Positions 1 to 11,719 of a stretch of DNA of 64,000 nucleotides are shown here, piece after piece; positions within the stretch are counted from its first letter, which is position 1; every line of letters begins with the position of its first letter. This DNA is from Gracilibacillus kekensis (GTDB lineage Bacteria; Bacillota; Bacilli; Bacillales; Amphibacillaceae). Under the pieces are notes generated by a model that did not search any database, was not told the DNA's origin, and saw only the letters and a list, made by a program, of their open reading frames with translations. Where the stretch lies: the NCBI RefSeq assembly GCF_900143085.1, contig NZ_FRCZ01000002.1, positions 186,001 through 250,000 of the forward strand, written 5' to 3'. A program made the translations under genes and the position numbers.

Positions 1-623
1 CTTAATATTTCGAACCCATAATTTGTATGAGTTTGAATAATTTCAAACTCCATATTTGTCAGTTTTGCTTTTTTATTTAATATTTCGTCCGGTATTATAA
101 TTTTTCCAATGTCATGAAGTATCGCACCTAATCCTATGTCTTCCAATTCTTTAGGTTTGAAATTTAATTCTTGAGCCAATGCGAGTGTATACATACTAAC
201 ATTTAAGGAATGGGAAAATACATAATCATCGATGATTAACAAATCAGATAAATAATGAATCACATCATCATTCTGACTTATTTCTTTAGCGATATCTTTT
301 ACCATATCGTTCAGTTTAAAGGCAGTTCGTTCGAGCAAAAAATTATTTTTCGTTAGATCTTCCCTTTGCAAAGAACGAAATGCCGATTTGATTCTTTGAA
401 CTGCATCTATTCGTTGCTCATCTGGAATTGGAGGAGTTACTACTATATCATCCGTATCTTCATCTCTTACAATGACATAAGTAACTCCCATATTTTTCAA
501 TCTATTGACCATAGATTGTGATAACTGAATATTTTTTTGTAATAAAACCCTTCCATGTACATCATAGATTGGTTTAGCTAATTCGACCCCTGATTGAATG
601 ATAGTTGTTGGTACGATTCTCAT
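1..623 (-). CDS. HD-GYP domain protein (3' part cut by window edge)
   Basis: About 207 residues are visible, starting at ATG 623 behind an AGGTG ribosome-binding site and running off the left edge with no stop. The first ~110 residues form an N-terminal region (MRIVPTTII, then a PIYDVHGRVLL stretch) typical of Bacillus HD-GYP proteins. An HD-type phosphohydrolase domain follows: HSLNVS at about residue 138 and LHDIGK at about 170 supply the metal-binding His and His-Asp. HD-GYP proteins usually hydrolyse cyclic di-GMP, but the GYP segment lies beyond the edge, so catalytic competence cannot be judged. It is the last gene of the minus-strand run after yunE, yunD and yunC. A diguanylate cyclase elsewhere in the window (53.2-54.3 kb) makes c-di-GMP signalling plausible. 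Confidence 0.85.
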   Translation of the reverse strand, partial: MRIVPTTIIQSGVELAKPIYDVHGRVLLQKNIQLSQSMVNRLKNMGVTYVIVRDEDTDDIVVTPPIPDEQRIDAVQRIKSAFRSLQREDLTKNNFLLERTAFKLNDMVKDIAKEISQNDDVIHYLSDLLIIDDYVFSHSLNVSMYTLALAQELNFKPKELEDIGLGAILHDIGKIIIPDEILNKKAKLTNMEFEIIQTHTNYGFEIL

Positions 624-729
624 GTCAAAACACCTATTTTTCATTTTAGTAAAATTTTATCAGATAATGTCGATTATATCTAGTCTTTTTGTCACTTTGT
701 TAATTATTTTTAATAACTCACATTTTATA

Positions 730-1038
730 TTAAGCTTTAGCAAGCAATAAAAGCGCTTCTTCTACAGGCATTCCAGGCGCCCAACCATAGCTTTTGGAAG
801 CATTTGTCACCTTTTCTAATGTTGCATTCTGCAAATCTTCGATTGATTTTACACCTATTGCTCGCCCTGCGATAATTGGACGATTAGCTAATTTTTCATT
901 CAAAAGATCCACATCTAAAGCACCACACATAACATAACCTTTGTTATTCGCTATCACCAAAAGAGTCGTATGTGGTAAGTTAACAGTAATAGCGGTAAAC
1001 GGATACTTGTTTATATAAATCGGTTTTAATTCAATCAT
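730..1038 (-). CDS. yunC: YunC-like DUF1805 protein
   Basis: A 102-residue cytosolic protein matching the YunC/DUF1805 family in length and sequence (N-terminal MIELKPIYINKYPF, central GYVMCGALDVDLLN, C-terminal GWAPGMPVEEAL). No biochemical function is established for the family. It follows yunD on the same strand with 50 bp between them, and its ribosome-binding site GGGGAG sits next to a hairpin. The order yunE-yunD-yunC resembles B. subtilis, which supports orthology. Identification is by family resemblance and synteny; no catalytic residues are proposed. Confidence 0.85.
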   Translation of the reverse strand: MIELKPIYINKYPFTAITVNLPHTTLLVIANNKGYVMCGALDVDLLNEKLANRPIIAGRAIGVKSIEDLQNATLEKVTNASKSYGWAPGMPVEEALLLLAKA

Positions 1039-1051
1039 AATAAGCCCACTC

Positions 1052-1077
1052 CCCTCCCTACAAAGTATGAAGGAGGG
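1052..1077 (-). promoter_or_regulatory. Hairpin covering the yunC ribosome-binding site
   Basis: A perfect 6-bp inverted repeat (CCCTCC ... GGAGGG, 14-nt loop) lies between the yunD stop and the yunC start. Its 3' arm is part of the purine-rich ribosome-binding region of yunC, so the fold would hide it. Ribosomes terminating on yunD 12 nt upstream could open it, giving translational coupling. There is no T-run after it, so it is not a normal terminator. The regulatory role is inference. Confidence 0.35.
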
Positions 1078-1088
1078 CTAAAAGTGTG

Positions 1089-2501
1089 CTAGTTACTGTC
1101 ACTATTTTTGCCATATGAGGATAGTATAGAATCTGCCAGTAAGTCCCTTAAAAATTCAGGTAAAAAAAACTTCTTCGTAGTGGAACGTGCTATTTCAGGA
1201 AACATTTTACCAAATGTAAACATATCCGCCGTGGCTAATGTAAAAATAGCTTCGGTGTCCATAGCTTCCCCATTATAATAAACATTTTGTACGTGACTGT
1301 TCCCGTGTTGATCCATATACGTATCTATATCAATTCCACTGAAAACAAATTTTCCAATTACTTTACCTCGAAAGCCATAACCATTAAGTTCAAGCTTCAT
1401 TAATGCAGCATCAAATGCTCCTCGGATAACTTCTAATAATTCAATCCCTCTTAGTTGAACTGTGACGGGATTAATCGGATGTGGGCAAATTCGATGCACA
1501 TCACCATAAGTAACATGACCTTGGTTGATATGGTCGAGTAATAATCCAGCGTTTAACATACTGATATCTGCCTTTGTCCACTCTTTTAACTTGTCTGTTA
1601 ATTGTTGAATAATAGGTGTTTGTACAAACCAATCCACCTCTAAACGTTGCTCTACAAAAGCTATTCGCTTTCCTAGTAAATCATGTGCTTTTTCATTCAT
1701 CGTTTGTATTGTATTAACAGTAGTAAAATCCTGATCTATATAGGCTGTCTCAACAGCATATGCTTGTTTTTTTGCTAATTTATTTTGTGTGTGATCCCAT
1801 TCGATATGTATTTCACCTACATATTTACCATGTTTCCCCGCCGCTGTAAGTAGTGTTTCATTTATTAATTCTCCATTTTTAAAAAGGTGGTGGGTATGAC
1901 CACCAATAATAATATCAATTTCAGGATACTTTTCGGCAATATTCTGATCATCTGTTAAGCCGAGGTGGGATAATAAAATAAGGATATCCGTATCTTCTTT
2001 TAACTGATCCATATTACGTGATAAATAATCATATGGTGTCTCAACATTCCATCCTAACGGCTGATAAAAAGGACGGAAAGGTGCCGTTAATCCTATTAAT
2101 TTAACCCTTAATTGATGTTTCGTAACAAAAGAAATACTGTCATTAAGCCAAAAAGGTTTCTGTTTATTTATGGGTGTTAGATTGCCACAAGTGACTTGAA
2201 AGTCCGCATTATCGTATAAGTGATATAAATCATCATGTTCCAGTGTTATTCCTTCATTATTTCCGATCGTTGCAAAGTCAAGTTGTGCATCATTTAAAAG
2301 TTCTACGTTCGCTTTACCCTTAAAAGCCTCTGCTATTGGATGATATCGATCTACATGGTCTCCAATATCCACTCTCCAGGATTGTTCACCATGATACATA
2401 TGTTGAGCTTTCTTTTGTTTAAAATAATAAACAATATTTGACCAGTTATCAAAATTACTATGTAGATCATTACAGTAATAAAAATGTAAATGTTCGATCA
2501 C
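1089..2501 (-). CDS. yunD: YunD-like metallophosphatase / 5'-nucleotidase family protein
   Basis: A 470-residue two-domain protein. The N-terminal calcineurin-like metallophosphatase domain shows the usual metal-ligand blocks: NDLHSNFDNW near residue 11, DIGDHVDR near 46, GNNEG at 80-84, LSHLG near 178 and GGHTHH near 200. The C-terminal part matches the 5'-nucleotidase C-terminal domain. No export signal is visible, so it probably acts in the cytosol on nucleotides or related phosphoesters; the substrate is unknown. Translation starts at GTG with GGAGG 9 nt upstream, immediately after yunE, so the two are co-transcribed. Confidence 0.85.
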   Translation of the reverse strand: MIEHLHFYYCNDLHSNFDNWSNIVYYFKQKKAQHMYHGEQSWRVDIGDHVDRYHPIAEAFKGKANVELLNDAQLDFATIGNNEGITLEHDDLYHLYDNADFQVTCGNLTPINKQKPFWLNDSISFVTKHQLRVKLIGLTAPFRPFYQPLGWNVETPYDYLSRNMDQLKEDTDILILLSHLGLTDDQNIAEKYPEIDIIIGGHTHHLFKNGELINETLLTAAGKHGKYVGEIHIEWDHTQNKLAKKQAYAVETAYIDQDFTTVNTIQTMNEKAHDLLGKRIAFVEQRLEVDWFVQTPIIQQLTDKLKEWTKADISMLNAGLLLDHINQGHVTYGDVHRICPHPINPVTVQLRGIELLEVIRGAFDAALMKLELNGYGFRGKVIGKFVFSGIDIDTYMDQHGNSHVQNVYYNGEAMDTEAIFTLATADMFTFGKMFPEIARSTTKKFFLPEFLRDLLADSILSSYGKNSDSN

Positions 2502-2516
2502 GTAGCATCGCCTCCT

Positions 2517-3350
2517 CTAAAACAAGCCTTGCCATATCAGCCGTAAACCAATTAATAGCAATACCACTCTTAACAGTTTTTCAACCGCATTACTAGATAA
2601 ATGCTGATTTACCCTTGCTCCCAAAATGCCTCCAAACCACGCACCTGGTATAAATGCCCAAACATATCTCCATTCAATATGCCCTAAGCTGATATGTGTT
2701 ATAGAGCTTACCATACTCAAAGCTAAGATCATAAACATTGAGGTAGCAGTGGCAATATGTGGTGGGAAATGAAAGAATAAAATCATTGCTGGCACCATTA
2801 AAGAGCCTCCGCCTATTCCAAAAAAGCCTGACAACATACCCACAATAAATGCAATCGAAATCGCAATAACAGGATTAAAAGCATAATGGTATGTTTTTTC
2901 TCCTATCGTTACCTTACGGGTAACTCTATACCAACTATTCTTCCCATCCAAAGATTTCTCACTGGATGCTGGTGTTTTTTTAAAAAGAAATATCGCAAAA
3001 ATCAGCAACATAAATATTCCTAAAAACAATGAAAACATATCCGTTTCTACAAACTGATTTAACCAAGCACCAAGTACACCACCAGGCAAACTACCTGCTA
3101 TAAAATATAGACCACTTTTGTAATCGATTCTTTTGGCTTTTCCATAAGCATAGGTAGAGGACATAGCTGTAAAAATCATAATGATGAGTGATATTCCTAC
3201 AATAGTACTGGCATTCGCCCAATCAAAAAGCGGAGTTGTAGCGTGTAAGATAAGTAAGATTGGTACTAATATTACGCCACCGCCCAGTCCAACGATACTC
3301 CCTAGCATAGCTGAAAATAAGCCTATTACTAAACAAATTATAATGTCCAT
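2517..3350 (-). CDS. yunE: TauE/SafE-family membrane transporter (YunE-like)
   Basis: A 277-residue integral membrane protein with two similar halves of about four hydrophobic segments each. The glycine-rich loops GSIVGLGGGVILVP (residue ~17) and GFFGIGGGSLMVP (~175) are the hallmark of the TauE/SafE (DUF81) family of sulfite/organosulfonate or other anion exporters. A hydrophilic loop near residues 125-155 separates the halves. It is first in the yunE-yunD-yunC run. The transported compound is not deducible. Confidence 0.88.
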   Translation of the reverse strand: MDIIICLVIGLFSAMLGSIVGLGGGVILVPILLILHATTPLFDWANASTIVGISLIIMIFTAMSSTYAYGKAKRIDYKSGLYFIAGSLPGGVLGAWLNQFVETDMFSLFLGIFMLLIFAIFLFKKTPASSEKSLDGKNSWYRVTRKVTIGEKTYHYAFNPVIAISIAFIVGMLSGFFGIGGGSLMVPAMILFFHFPPHIATATSMFMILALSMVSSITHISLGHIEWRYVWAFIPGAWFGGILGARVNQHLSSNAVEKLLRVVLLLIGLRLIWQGLF

Positions 3351-3574
3351 TAAATCCCCTATCCTCTTCTAAGTTGAATATTTATTGATTAAATGCTCTT
3401 TCCTATTATAAAGGTATTAATTAAAATTATCCAATTATGTAAGTTTTCAAAGCTATCTGCATTTAATGAAAAAGAAAGATAAAAAGGAACAATCAATATC
3501 GTCATAAACTTTCACATTAAAGTTAATGTCGAGAGGTTTTAAAAAAAAGAAATTCAAATATTTATCCTCCCATA

Positions 3575-3608
3575 TTAAAAACCCCTTATCACAAAGTGAT
3601 AAGGGGTT
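3575..3608 (-). terminator. Intrinsic terminator of the suf operon
   Basis: A 13-bp perfect stem (AACCCCTTATCAC / GTGATAAGGGGTT) with a 3-nt loop, followed on the minus strand by TTTTT, directly after the sufB stop. Confidence 0.9.
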
Positions 3609-3614
3609 GATCTG

Positions 3615-5012
3615 TTAACCGATTGAACCTTCCATTTCGAATTTGATAAGGCGGTTCATTTCTACTGCGTATTCCATTGGAAGTTCTTTTGTAAATGGCT
3701 CAATGAAGCCCATTACAATCATTTCAGTCGCTTCTTCTTCAGAAAGCCCACGACTCATTAGATAGAATAATTGTTCTTCAGATACTTTTGAAACTTTTGC
3801 TTCATGTTCTAATGAAATATTGTCATTTAAAATTTCATTATACGGGATAGTATCTGAAGTAGATTTATTATCCATAATTAACGTATCACACTCAATATTG
3901 GAACGAGCACCTTCAGCTTTACGGCCGAAATGCACCATGCCAAGATAGGAAACCTTACCACCTTGTTTGGAAATCGACTTAGAAACAATTGTCGAAGAAG
4001 TATTAGGTGCTAAGTGATGCATTTTAGCTCCCGCGTGTTGATGCTGACCTTTACCTGCTAAAGCAATCGATAATGTGTTACCACGTGCACCTTCACCTTT
4101 TAAGATGATTGCTGGATATTTCATCGTTAATTTTGAACCAATGTTACCATCAATCCATTCCATTGTGGCATTTGCATCACATGTAGCACGTTTTGTAACT
4201 AGGTTATAAACATTATTCGCCCAGTTTTGAATTGTAGTATAACGGCAATAAGCATCTTTCTTAACGAAGATTTCAACCACTGCACTGTGTAATGAATTTG
4301 TCGTGTATGTTGGTGCTGTACAACCTTCCACATAATGTACAGAAGCACCTTCATCGACAATAATTAACGTACGCTCAAACTGTCCCATATTCTCCGAGTT
4401 AATACGGAAATATGCTTGTAGTGGAGTATCACATTTTACCCCTTTTGGAACATAGATGAAAGAACCACCAGACCAAACAGCCGAATTTAACGCAGAGAAT
4501 TTGTTATCTGCAGATGGAATAACTTTACCGAAGTATTCTTTGAAAAGGTCTTCGTTTTCTTTTAGTGCAGTATCAGTATCTTTGAAGACAATTCCTAAAT
4601 CTTCAAGGTCTTCTTTAAGGTTGTGGTAAACCACTTCTGATTCATATTGTGCAGATACACCAGCAAGATATTTCTGTTCTGCTTCTGGAATACCTAATTT
4701 ATCAAATGTTTGTTTGATTTCATCAGGCACTTCATCCCAAGAACGTTCAGAGCGTTCAGATGGTTTTACGTAATACGTAATCTCATCAAAATCTAACTCT
4801 GCTAAGTCACCACCCCATTGTGGCATGGGTTTTTTGTAAAATTGTTCTAATGCTTTTAAGCGGTATTCTAACATCCACTCTGGTTCTTCCTTCATACGAG
4901 AAATTTCTTCTACTACTGCACGAGTTAATCCTCTTTCCGTACGAAAAATCGAAACATCTCTGTCATGAAAGCCATATTTATATTCGCCTATTTCAGGTGC
5001 TTGTTTAGCCAT
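3615..5012 (-). CDS. sufB: Fe-S cluster assembly scaffold protein SufB
   Basis: A 465-residue SufB, the core of the SufBC2D scaffold that assembles Fe-S clusters in the cytosol. It has the family length and the right-handed beta-helix region, with recognisable blocks such as [15 protein letters not shown] and [12 protein letters not shown] and a conserved C-terminal SRGLSEEEA. It is the last gene of sufC-sufD-sufS-sufU-sufB, the Bacillus order. The ribosome-binding site is GGAGGT. Expected to be essential, as suf is the only housekeeping Fe-S system in most Bacillaceae. Confidence 0.97.
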   Translation of the reverse strand: MAKQAPEIGEYKYGFHDRDVSIFRTERGLTRAVVEEISRMKEEPEWMLEYRLKALEQFYKKPMPQWGGDLAELDFDEITYYVKPSERSERSWDEVPDEIKQTFDKLGIPEAEQKYLAGVSAQYESEVVYHNLKEDLEDLGIVFKDTDTALKENEDLFKEYFGKVIPSADNKFSALNSAVWSGGSFIYVPKGVKCDTPLQAYFRINSENMGQFERTLIIVDEGASVHYVEGCTAPTYTTNSLHSAVVEIFVKKDAYCRYTTIQNWANNVYNLVTKRATCDANATMEWIDGNIGSKLTMKYPAIILKGEGARGNTLSIALAGKGQHQHAGAKMHHLAPNTSSTIVSKSISKQGGKVSYLGMVHFGRKAEGARSNIECDTLIMDNKSTSDTIPYNEILNDNISLEHEAKVSKVSEEQLFYLMSRGLSEEEATEMIVMGFIEPFTKELPMEYAVEMNRLIKFEMEGSIG

Positions 5013-5045
5013 ATTATTACCTCCTATTTAGGATTTCCTTATGCC

Positions 5046-8003
<2,958 letters not shown>

Positions 8004-8018
8004 ACGATACCTCCTACC

Positions 8019-8804
8019 TTACGCTTTTTGTCCTACTGTTTCATCTTCGATACCTAATTCTTGCTTAATCCAATCATAACCTTCAGCCTCAAGGCGTTGT
8101 GCTAATTCTGGACCACCTGACTTAACAACACGACCTTGCATCATTACGTGTACTTTATCTGGTGTAATATAGTCTAATAAACGTTGATAGTGCGTGATGA
8201 TTAAGCAACCGAATGATTCATCACGTAATTTATTAATTCCTTTTGAAACAACTTTCAATGCATCGATATCAAGACCAGAATCAATTTCATCTAAAATTGC
8301 AATTTCAGGTTTTAACATCATTAACTGAAGAATTTCGTTACGTTTTTTCTCACCACCAGAGAATCCTTCGTTAAGATAACGCTGTGCCATGTTTTTATCC
8401 ATTTCTAAGTAGTCCATAGCTTCATCCATTTCTTTAATAAATTTCATTAAAGAAATTTCATCGCCTTCCTCACGGTGAGCATTAATAGAAGAGCGTAAGA
8501 AGTCAGAAGTAGTAACACCACTGATTTCACTTGGGTATTGCATCGCTAAAAATAAACCAGCTTTTGCACGTTCATCTATTTCCATTTCTAGTACATCTTC
8601 ACCATCAAGAAGAACTTGACCTTGTGTCACTTCATATTTCGGGTGACCCATGATTGCAGATGCTAAGGTTGATTTACCTGTACCATTTGGTCCCATTACA
8701 GCGTGAAATTCTCCACCATTGATGGTTAGGTTAACACCCTTTAATATTTCCTGACCTTCAATTTCAACATGAAGATCCTTAATTTCTAAAGTAGAACTTG
8801 CCAT
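8019..8804 (-). CDS. sufC: Fe-S assembly ATPase SufC
   Basis: A 261-residue ABC-type ATPase, soluble and not a transporter, that drives conformational change in SufBC2D. Walker A is GPNGTGKST (~residue 38), the signature is FSGGEKKR (~149), and Walker B is AILDEIDSGLD (~173); the SGLD ending is typical of SufC. First gene of the operon, with a GGAGGT site before ATG. The untranslated region upstream carries several TATAAT-like sequences. Confidence 0.97.
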   Translation of the reverse strand: MASSTLEIKDLHVEIEGQEILKGVNLTINGGEFHAVMGPNGTGKSTLASAIMGHPKYEVTQGQVLLDGEDVLEMEIDERAKAGLFLAMQYPSEISGVTTSDFLRSSINAHREEGDEISLMKFIKEMDEAMDYLEMDKNMAQRYLNEGFSGGEKKRNEILQLMMLKPEIAILDEIDSGLDIDALKVVSKGINKLRDESFGCLIITHYQRLLDYITPDKVHVMMQGRVVKSGGPELAQRLEAEGYDWIKQELGIEDETVGQKA

Positions 8805-8875
8805 AACTACATACCTCCAAAGCTTTTAGTTGTTCTGATTTGAAGTGGAATTAAATCTATTCTCACTTTATTCTC

Positions 8876-8881
8876 ATTATA
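8876..8881 (-). promoter_or_regulatory. Candidate -10 box for sufCDSUB
   Basis: A TATAAT hexamer reads toward sufC about 70 bp before its start. No good -35 hexamer is found at 16-18 bp, and another TATAAT lies ~80 bp further upstream (near 8960), so the actual start site is uncertain. Confidence 0.3.
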
Positions 8882-9035
8882 ATCTTATACTATTTCGAAT
8901 CTATAATCAACCATTTACGATTGTTTCAGACTATACGTCACATAAGATTTTCATTTGATATTATATCACAAAAAACATGTTACTAAAAAATTCTTCAAAA
9001 AGCACTCTTACAAATTAAATAGATATGAAATGGAA

Positions 9036-9070
9036 ATAAAAAAACAACAGCTACTTTTATAGGTAACTGT
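9036..9070 (-). terminator. Intrinsic terminator after the 64-codon small gene
   Basis: The stem ACAGTTAC / GTAGCTGT (one wobble pair) is followed on the minus strand by TTGTTTTTTTATT. It lies about 50 bp past the stop of the small gene. Confidence 0.75.
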
Positions 9071-9117
9071 CGTTTATTATTTTCATTTTATAAATTCTTC
9101 TATTTTATACGATCTGA

Positions 9118-9312
9118 TTATCTGTGAACTAAACGCTCTACATCCTTCACAACTTCCTGGCTTTCCTGGTAGCTCAGTTCCCGTTCTTTTTCCACTTCTA
9201 ATCGTTGAGAAAGCGTACGGCCGTACTCAGCATACCCTACTCCATGCGACTGGTGCATCGCTTTTTCCATTTCGGTTGTGTAATTTAGATGTAACTGTTG
9301 GTCACTAATAAT
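9118..9312 (-). CDS. Small acidic/charged protein of unknown function, apparent AUU start
   Basis: A 64-codon reading frame that a search limited to ATG/GTG/TTG starts would miss. The ribosome-binding site AGAAAGGA (9320-9327) sits 7 nt before an ATT codon at 9312, and a TGA two codons upstream closes the frame. The first in-frame ATG (9270) has no ribosome-binding site and would remove 14 residues. The product begins ISDQQLHLNYTTEMEK and is highly charged, probably one long helix (RLEVEKEREL ... DVERLVHR). It has its own terminator. No known family is recognised. An alternative is that translation starts at ATG 9270, giving 50 residues. Confidence 0.6.
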   Translation of the reverse strand: MISDQQLHLNYTTEMEKAMHQSHGVGYAEYGRTLSQRLEVEKERELSYQESQEVVKDVERLVHR

Positions 9313-9491
9313 AAATCAATCCTTTCTATTTTTGACACCATTTATTGTAACATCTTCTCACAAGATGACCAAATATCCTGAGAGATGATTAGTTACCATA
9401 AATAGTTGTTTGATAAGGATATACCCAACTCAGAATATATTTAATCATATTTTTAACAATATACTGGCAAATCTTTTAATTTACTTCATAT

Positions 9492-9800
9492 TCAATGCCA
9501 TTTTTCTAATACTTCATGCAATTTTGTAACTGATTCAAAAGCATATAAATGATCACGAACTACTCCTTTTTCAACCAGTAATAAAGCAGGAACACTTTTA
9601 ATCTTATTTTTCTCCATAAACCCTGGAAAGAATGATGCGTTTAGCCGATAGAAAGATTGATTCGGTTTTGTTTCTTCAATGATCGCAAGCATTCGTTCCG
9701 CTAATTGACACGTTGCACAAAAAGGAGTATGGACAAAAAAAACTTTTTTTTCTCTATCTTGCTGTAGTTGTTTCCAGCTATCTATTGTCACTTCAATCAT
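9492..9800 (-). CDS. yusE: Thioredoxin-like protein YusE
   Basis: A 102-residue single thioredoxin-fold domain with the active site C28-A-T-C31 (PFCATCQ) and the cis-proline loop KSVPALLL. It is likely a cytosolic thiol-disulfide oxidoreductase of unknown partner. ATG 9800 is preferred over an in-frame GTG at 9809 because AAAGGTG then stands at normal spacing. It lies 15 bp after yusF, and the order yusF-yusE and neighbourhood to gcvH match B. subtilis. Confidence 0.85.
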   Translation of the reverse strand: MIEVTIDSWKQLQQDREKKVFFVHTPFCATCQLAERMLAIIEETKPNQSFYRLNASFFPGFMEKNKIKSVPALLLVEKGVVRDHLYAFESVTKLHEVLEKWH

Positions 9801-9815
9801 GCTTATCACCTTTTG

Positions 9816-10166
9816 CTATAAATAATTTGGATTTATCATAATATGGGATGAAACAAGGGCAACTGCTAATTCTGATTCAGGAGTGGCTGCAACCTCACGG
9901 TAGGATTTATCAATATAAATGTGCACAGCATGTGGTAATTCTTTAGATAATTGCTTTCTAAGTTTCTTCCCTGCATTGTCCTCATCCACTAAGATAAATA
10001 CATCTCGATGGTCCATATGAAACATTTCAATTAAGTTTTCTAATCTTTCTACATTAATAGTGCCATTTGTACAAACAATTTCAACCTCTTCATCGAGAAG
10101 TTTTGCCACTTTATCTTTGTCTGTTCGTCCTTCGACGATGATTAATTTCTTCTCTTCTATCGACAT
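9816..10166 (-). CDS. yusF: TOPRIM-domain protein YusF
   Basis: A 116-residue stand-alone TOPRIM domain: the glutamate in VEGRTDK (E12) and the acidic triad DED near residue 61 are the metal-binding positions. Stand-alone TOPRIM proteins of this size are related to RNase M5 and may act on structured RNA or DNA, but no substrate is known. ATG 10166 is chosen because AGGTGA precedes it; an upstream in-frame TTG (10193) would add nine residues but has weaker support. Pairs with yusE downstream. Confidence 0.85.
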   Translation of the reverse strand: MSIEEKKLIIVEGRTDKDKVAKLLDEEVEIVCTNGTINVERLENLIEMFHMDHRDVFILVDEDNAGKKLRKQLSKELPHAVHIYIDKSYREVAATPESELAVALVSSHIMINPNYL

Positions 10167-10310
10167 CGAATCACCTACTTCATCATTGTTCAAAACAAAA
10201 AAGCTTTTAGTTAATTCTATGGATAAACCTTTGCAATTTATTACAGATAAAGTGATACTGAAATAATAGGAATTTTAAATCCTACTAATTGTTACGGACG
10301 AATGCGGATA

Positions 10311-10342
10311 AAAATTTAGCATTCGCTCAGTAGCGAATGCTA
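10311..10342 (-). terminator. Intrinsic terminator of gcvH
   Basis: An 11-bp stem (TAGCATTCGCT / AGCGAATGCTA) with a short loop, followed by TTTTTA on the minus strand, 8 bp after the gcvH stop. Confidence 0.9.
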
Positions 10343-10349
10343 ATAATTG

Positions 10350-10733
10350 TTATGCCTCATTAATCATTTCGTCATAGTCTTTAGCAGATAACAGTCCATC
10401 TAATTCTGCCTGATTATTTGGTTCCACAACAAGCATCCACGCTTTTTCGTATGGTGATTCATTAACTAACTCTGGGCTATCTTCTAATTCACCATTTACT
10501 TCAACAACTTTACCGCTTAATGGGGCATATAATTCAGAAACTGTTTTTACGGATTCAGCACTGCCAAACGGTTCATCGGTCTTAATTTCATCTCCAACTT
10601 CAGGTAGTTCAATAAAGACAATATCCCCCAATTCAGATTGTGCATGTTCTGTGATTCCTATCCTTACTTTACCATCTTCTTGTTTAACCCATTCATGTTC
10701 TTTCGAATATAAGTACTTTTCCGGTAAACTCAT
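10350..10733 (-). CDS. gcvH: Glycine cleavage system H protein
   Basis: A 127-residue lipoyl-carrier protein. The lipoylated lysine is K63 in [10 protein letters not shown]. Beyond carrying the aminomethyl group in glycine cleavage, GcvH in Bacillus is the obligate lipoyl relay for all lipoate-dependent enzymes, which fits its location away from gcvT/gcvP. Single-gene transcript with a terminator close behind; the ribosome-binding site is GGAGGC. Confidence 0.97.
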   Translation of the reverse strand: MSLPEKYLYSKEHEWVKQEDGKVRIGITEHAQSELGDIVFIELPEVGDEIKTDEPFGSAESVKTVSELYAPLSGKVVEVNGELEDSPELVNESPYEKAWMLVVEPNNQAELDGLLSAKDYDEMINEA

Positions 10734-10804
10734 TTTAAATGCCTCCTAATTTTGCTTCTATTTGTATAACAGACTATACTGTTAAATATCAATATACCGT
10801 ATGT

Positions 10805-11161
10805 TTATATCCACGTTTGTTCAAATGTATTTTCGTTAAAACCGACCGTAACACGATCCTTTCCTACAGTAAGCGGTCGTTTAATTAACATACCGTCCGA
10901 TGCCAAATATTCAAGCATCTCTTCTTCAGTTGCATCCTTTAATTTATCTTTCAGACCTAATTCCCGATATTTTTTTCCACTCGTATTAAAGAATTTTTTA
11001 TATGGCAACTGACTTTTTTCAATAATCGATTTTAATTGGGATTTAGTTGGTGTTTCATCCACAATATGTATGGCCTCATAAGCAATTTGATGTTCATCTA
11101 ACCATTTTTTTGCTTTTTGACATGTCCCACACTTAGGGTACCAATAAAACTTTACAGGCAT
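10805..11161 (-). CDS. yusI: ArsC/Spx-family protein (YusI-like)
   Basis: A 118-residue protein of the ArsC/Spx thioredoxin-like family with a CGTC redox pair (C11, C14 in YPKCGTCQKAKKW) and the conserved C-terminal KRPLTVGKDRVTVGF. The start is ATG 11161 with GGGGAG upstream; longer in-frame starts would add an unconserved hydrophobic leader. It sits next to gcvH as yusI does in B. subtilis. Whether it is a reductase or a transcription-associated regulator like Spx cannot be told. Confidence 0.88.
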   Translation of the reverse strand: MPVKFYWYPKCGTCQKAKKWLDEHQIAYEAIHIVDETPTKSQLKSIIEKSQLPYKKFFNTSGKKYRELGLKDKLKDATEEEMLEYLASDGMLIKRPLTVGKDRVTVGFNENTFEQTWI

Positions 11162-11302
11162 GTATAAACTCCCCTTCACATTAGATGCTTCCATTCTATC
11201 GAAAAGAAACTTTAAAAACAAATAATTAGCTAACGGCACATATGAGCTAAGTGTTGAATAGATTTTCTTATTAACGAAAAACTATTTTTATTTATAAGTA
11301 AA

Positions 11303-11605
11303 GAAAGTATATAATCCGGGGTGTTAACGCATTTTCAATGTAGCGCATTATTTAGCGGAGGCGGCCACTTCGTACTTCTAAGGAATCAGCGTGATCTGAA
11401 AATCCACCTTTGTAAAGTGAACTTCTTTACAAAAGTTAGCTGATGACACGCCCCTTGGTATGGGATACACTGTGAAAGCTTGCTTGAACAGATGTTGACT
11501 TATGCCCTATGGGTAAAAGCGAAGTGGGCAAGCCTGAACGGATGTTAAATCTATTAGCCATTTCAAAATTGCTACTAAAAAGACCGGGTGGGCTTCCCGG
11601 TTTTT
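11303..11605 (+). repeat. Dispersed palindromic element, copy A (with promoter-like and terminator-like flanks)
   Basis: The core (about 11354-11541) has inverted ends GGCCACTTCG / CGAAGTGGGCAAGCC and internal blocks TGATCTGAAAATCCAC and AGTTAGCTGATG shared with five other copies in the window. The flanks (TATATAATCC on the left, ATTTCAAAATTGCTAC plus a hairpin on the right) are also shared with copy E in the opposite orientation. The right end contains ACCGGG-7-CCCGGT followed by a T-run, a good intrinsic terminator. The element fills most of the divergent gap between yusI and znuC. No open reading frame of note is inside. Confidence 0.8.
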
Positions 11606-11647
11606 CTTATTTTAAAATTAGATGAACTCCGATAAAACATCATATAT

Positions 11648-11676
11648 TTTACAAAACGTAATGGTTACGATAAAAT
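11648..11676 (+). promoter_or_regulatory. Sigma-A promoter of znuCB-zur with embedded Zur box
   Basis: The -35 TTTACA (11648-11653) and -10 TAAAAT (11671-11676) are separated by exactly 17 bp. The spacer holds CGTAATGGTTACG (11657-11669), an inverted repeat that differs from the Bacillus Zur box core TCGTAATNATTACGA at few positions. A repressor there would block RNA polymerase when zinc is plentiful, giving autoregulation by the zur gene of the same operon. Confidence 0.8.
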
Positions 11677-11719
11677 ACGTATAAGGTAAGATTGTAAAAA
11701 GCATTATTGTTATACTAAA

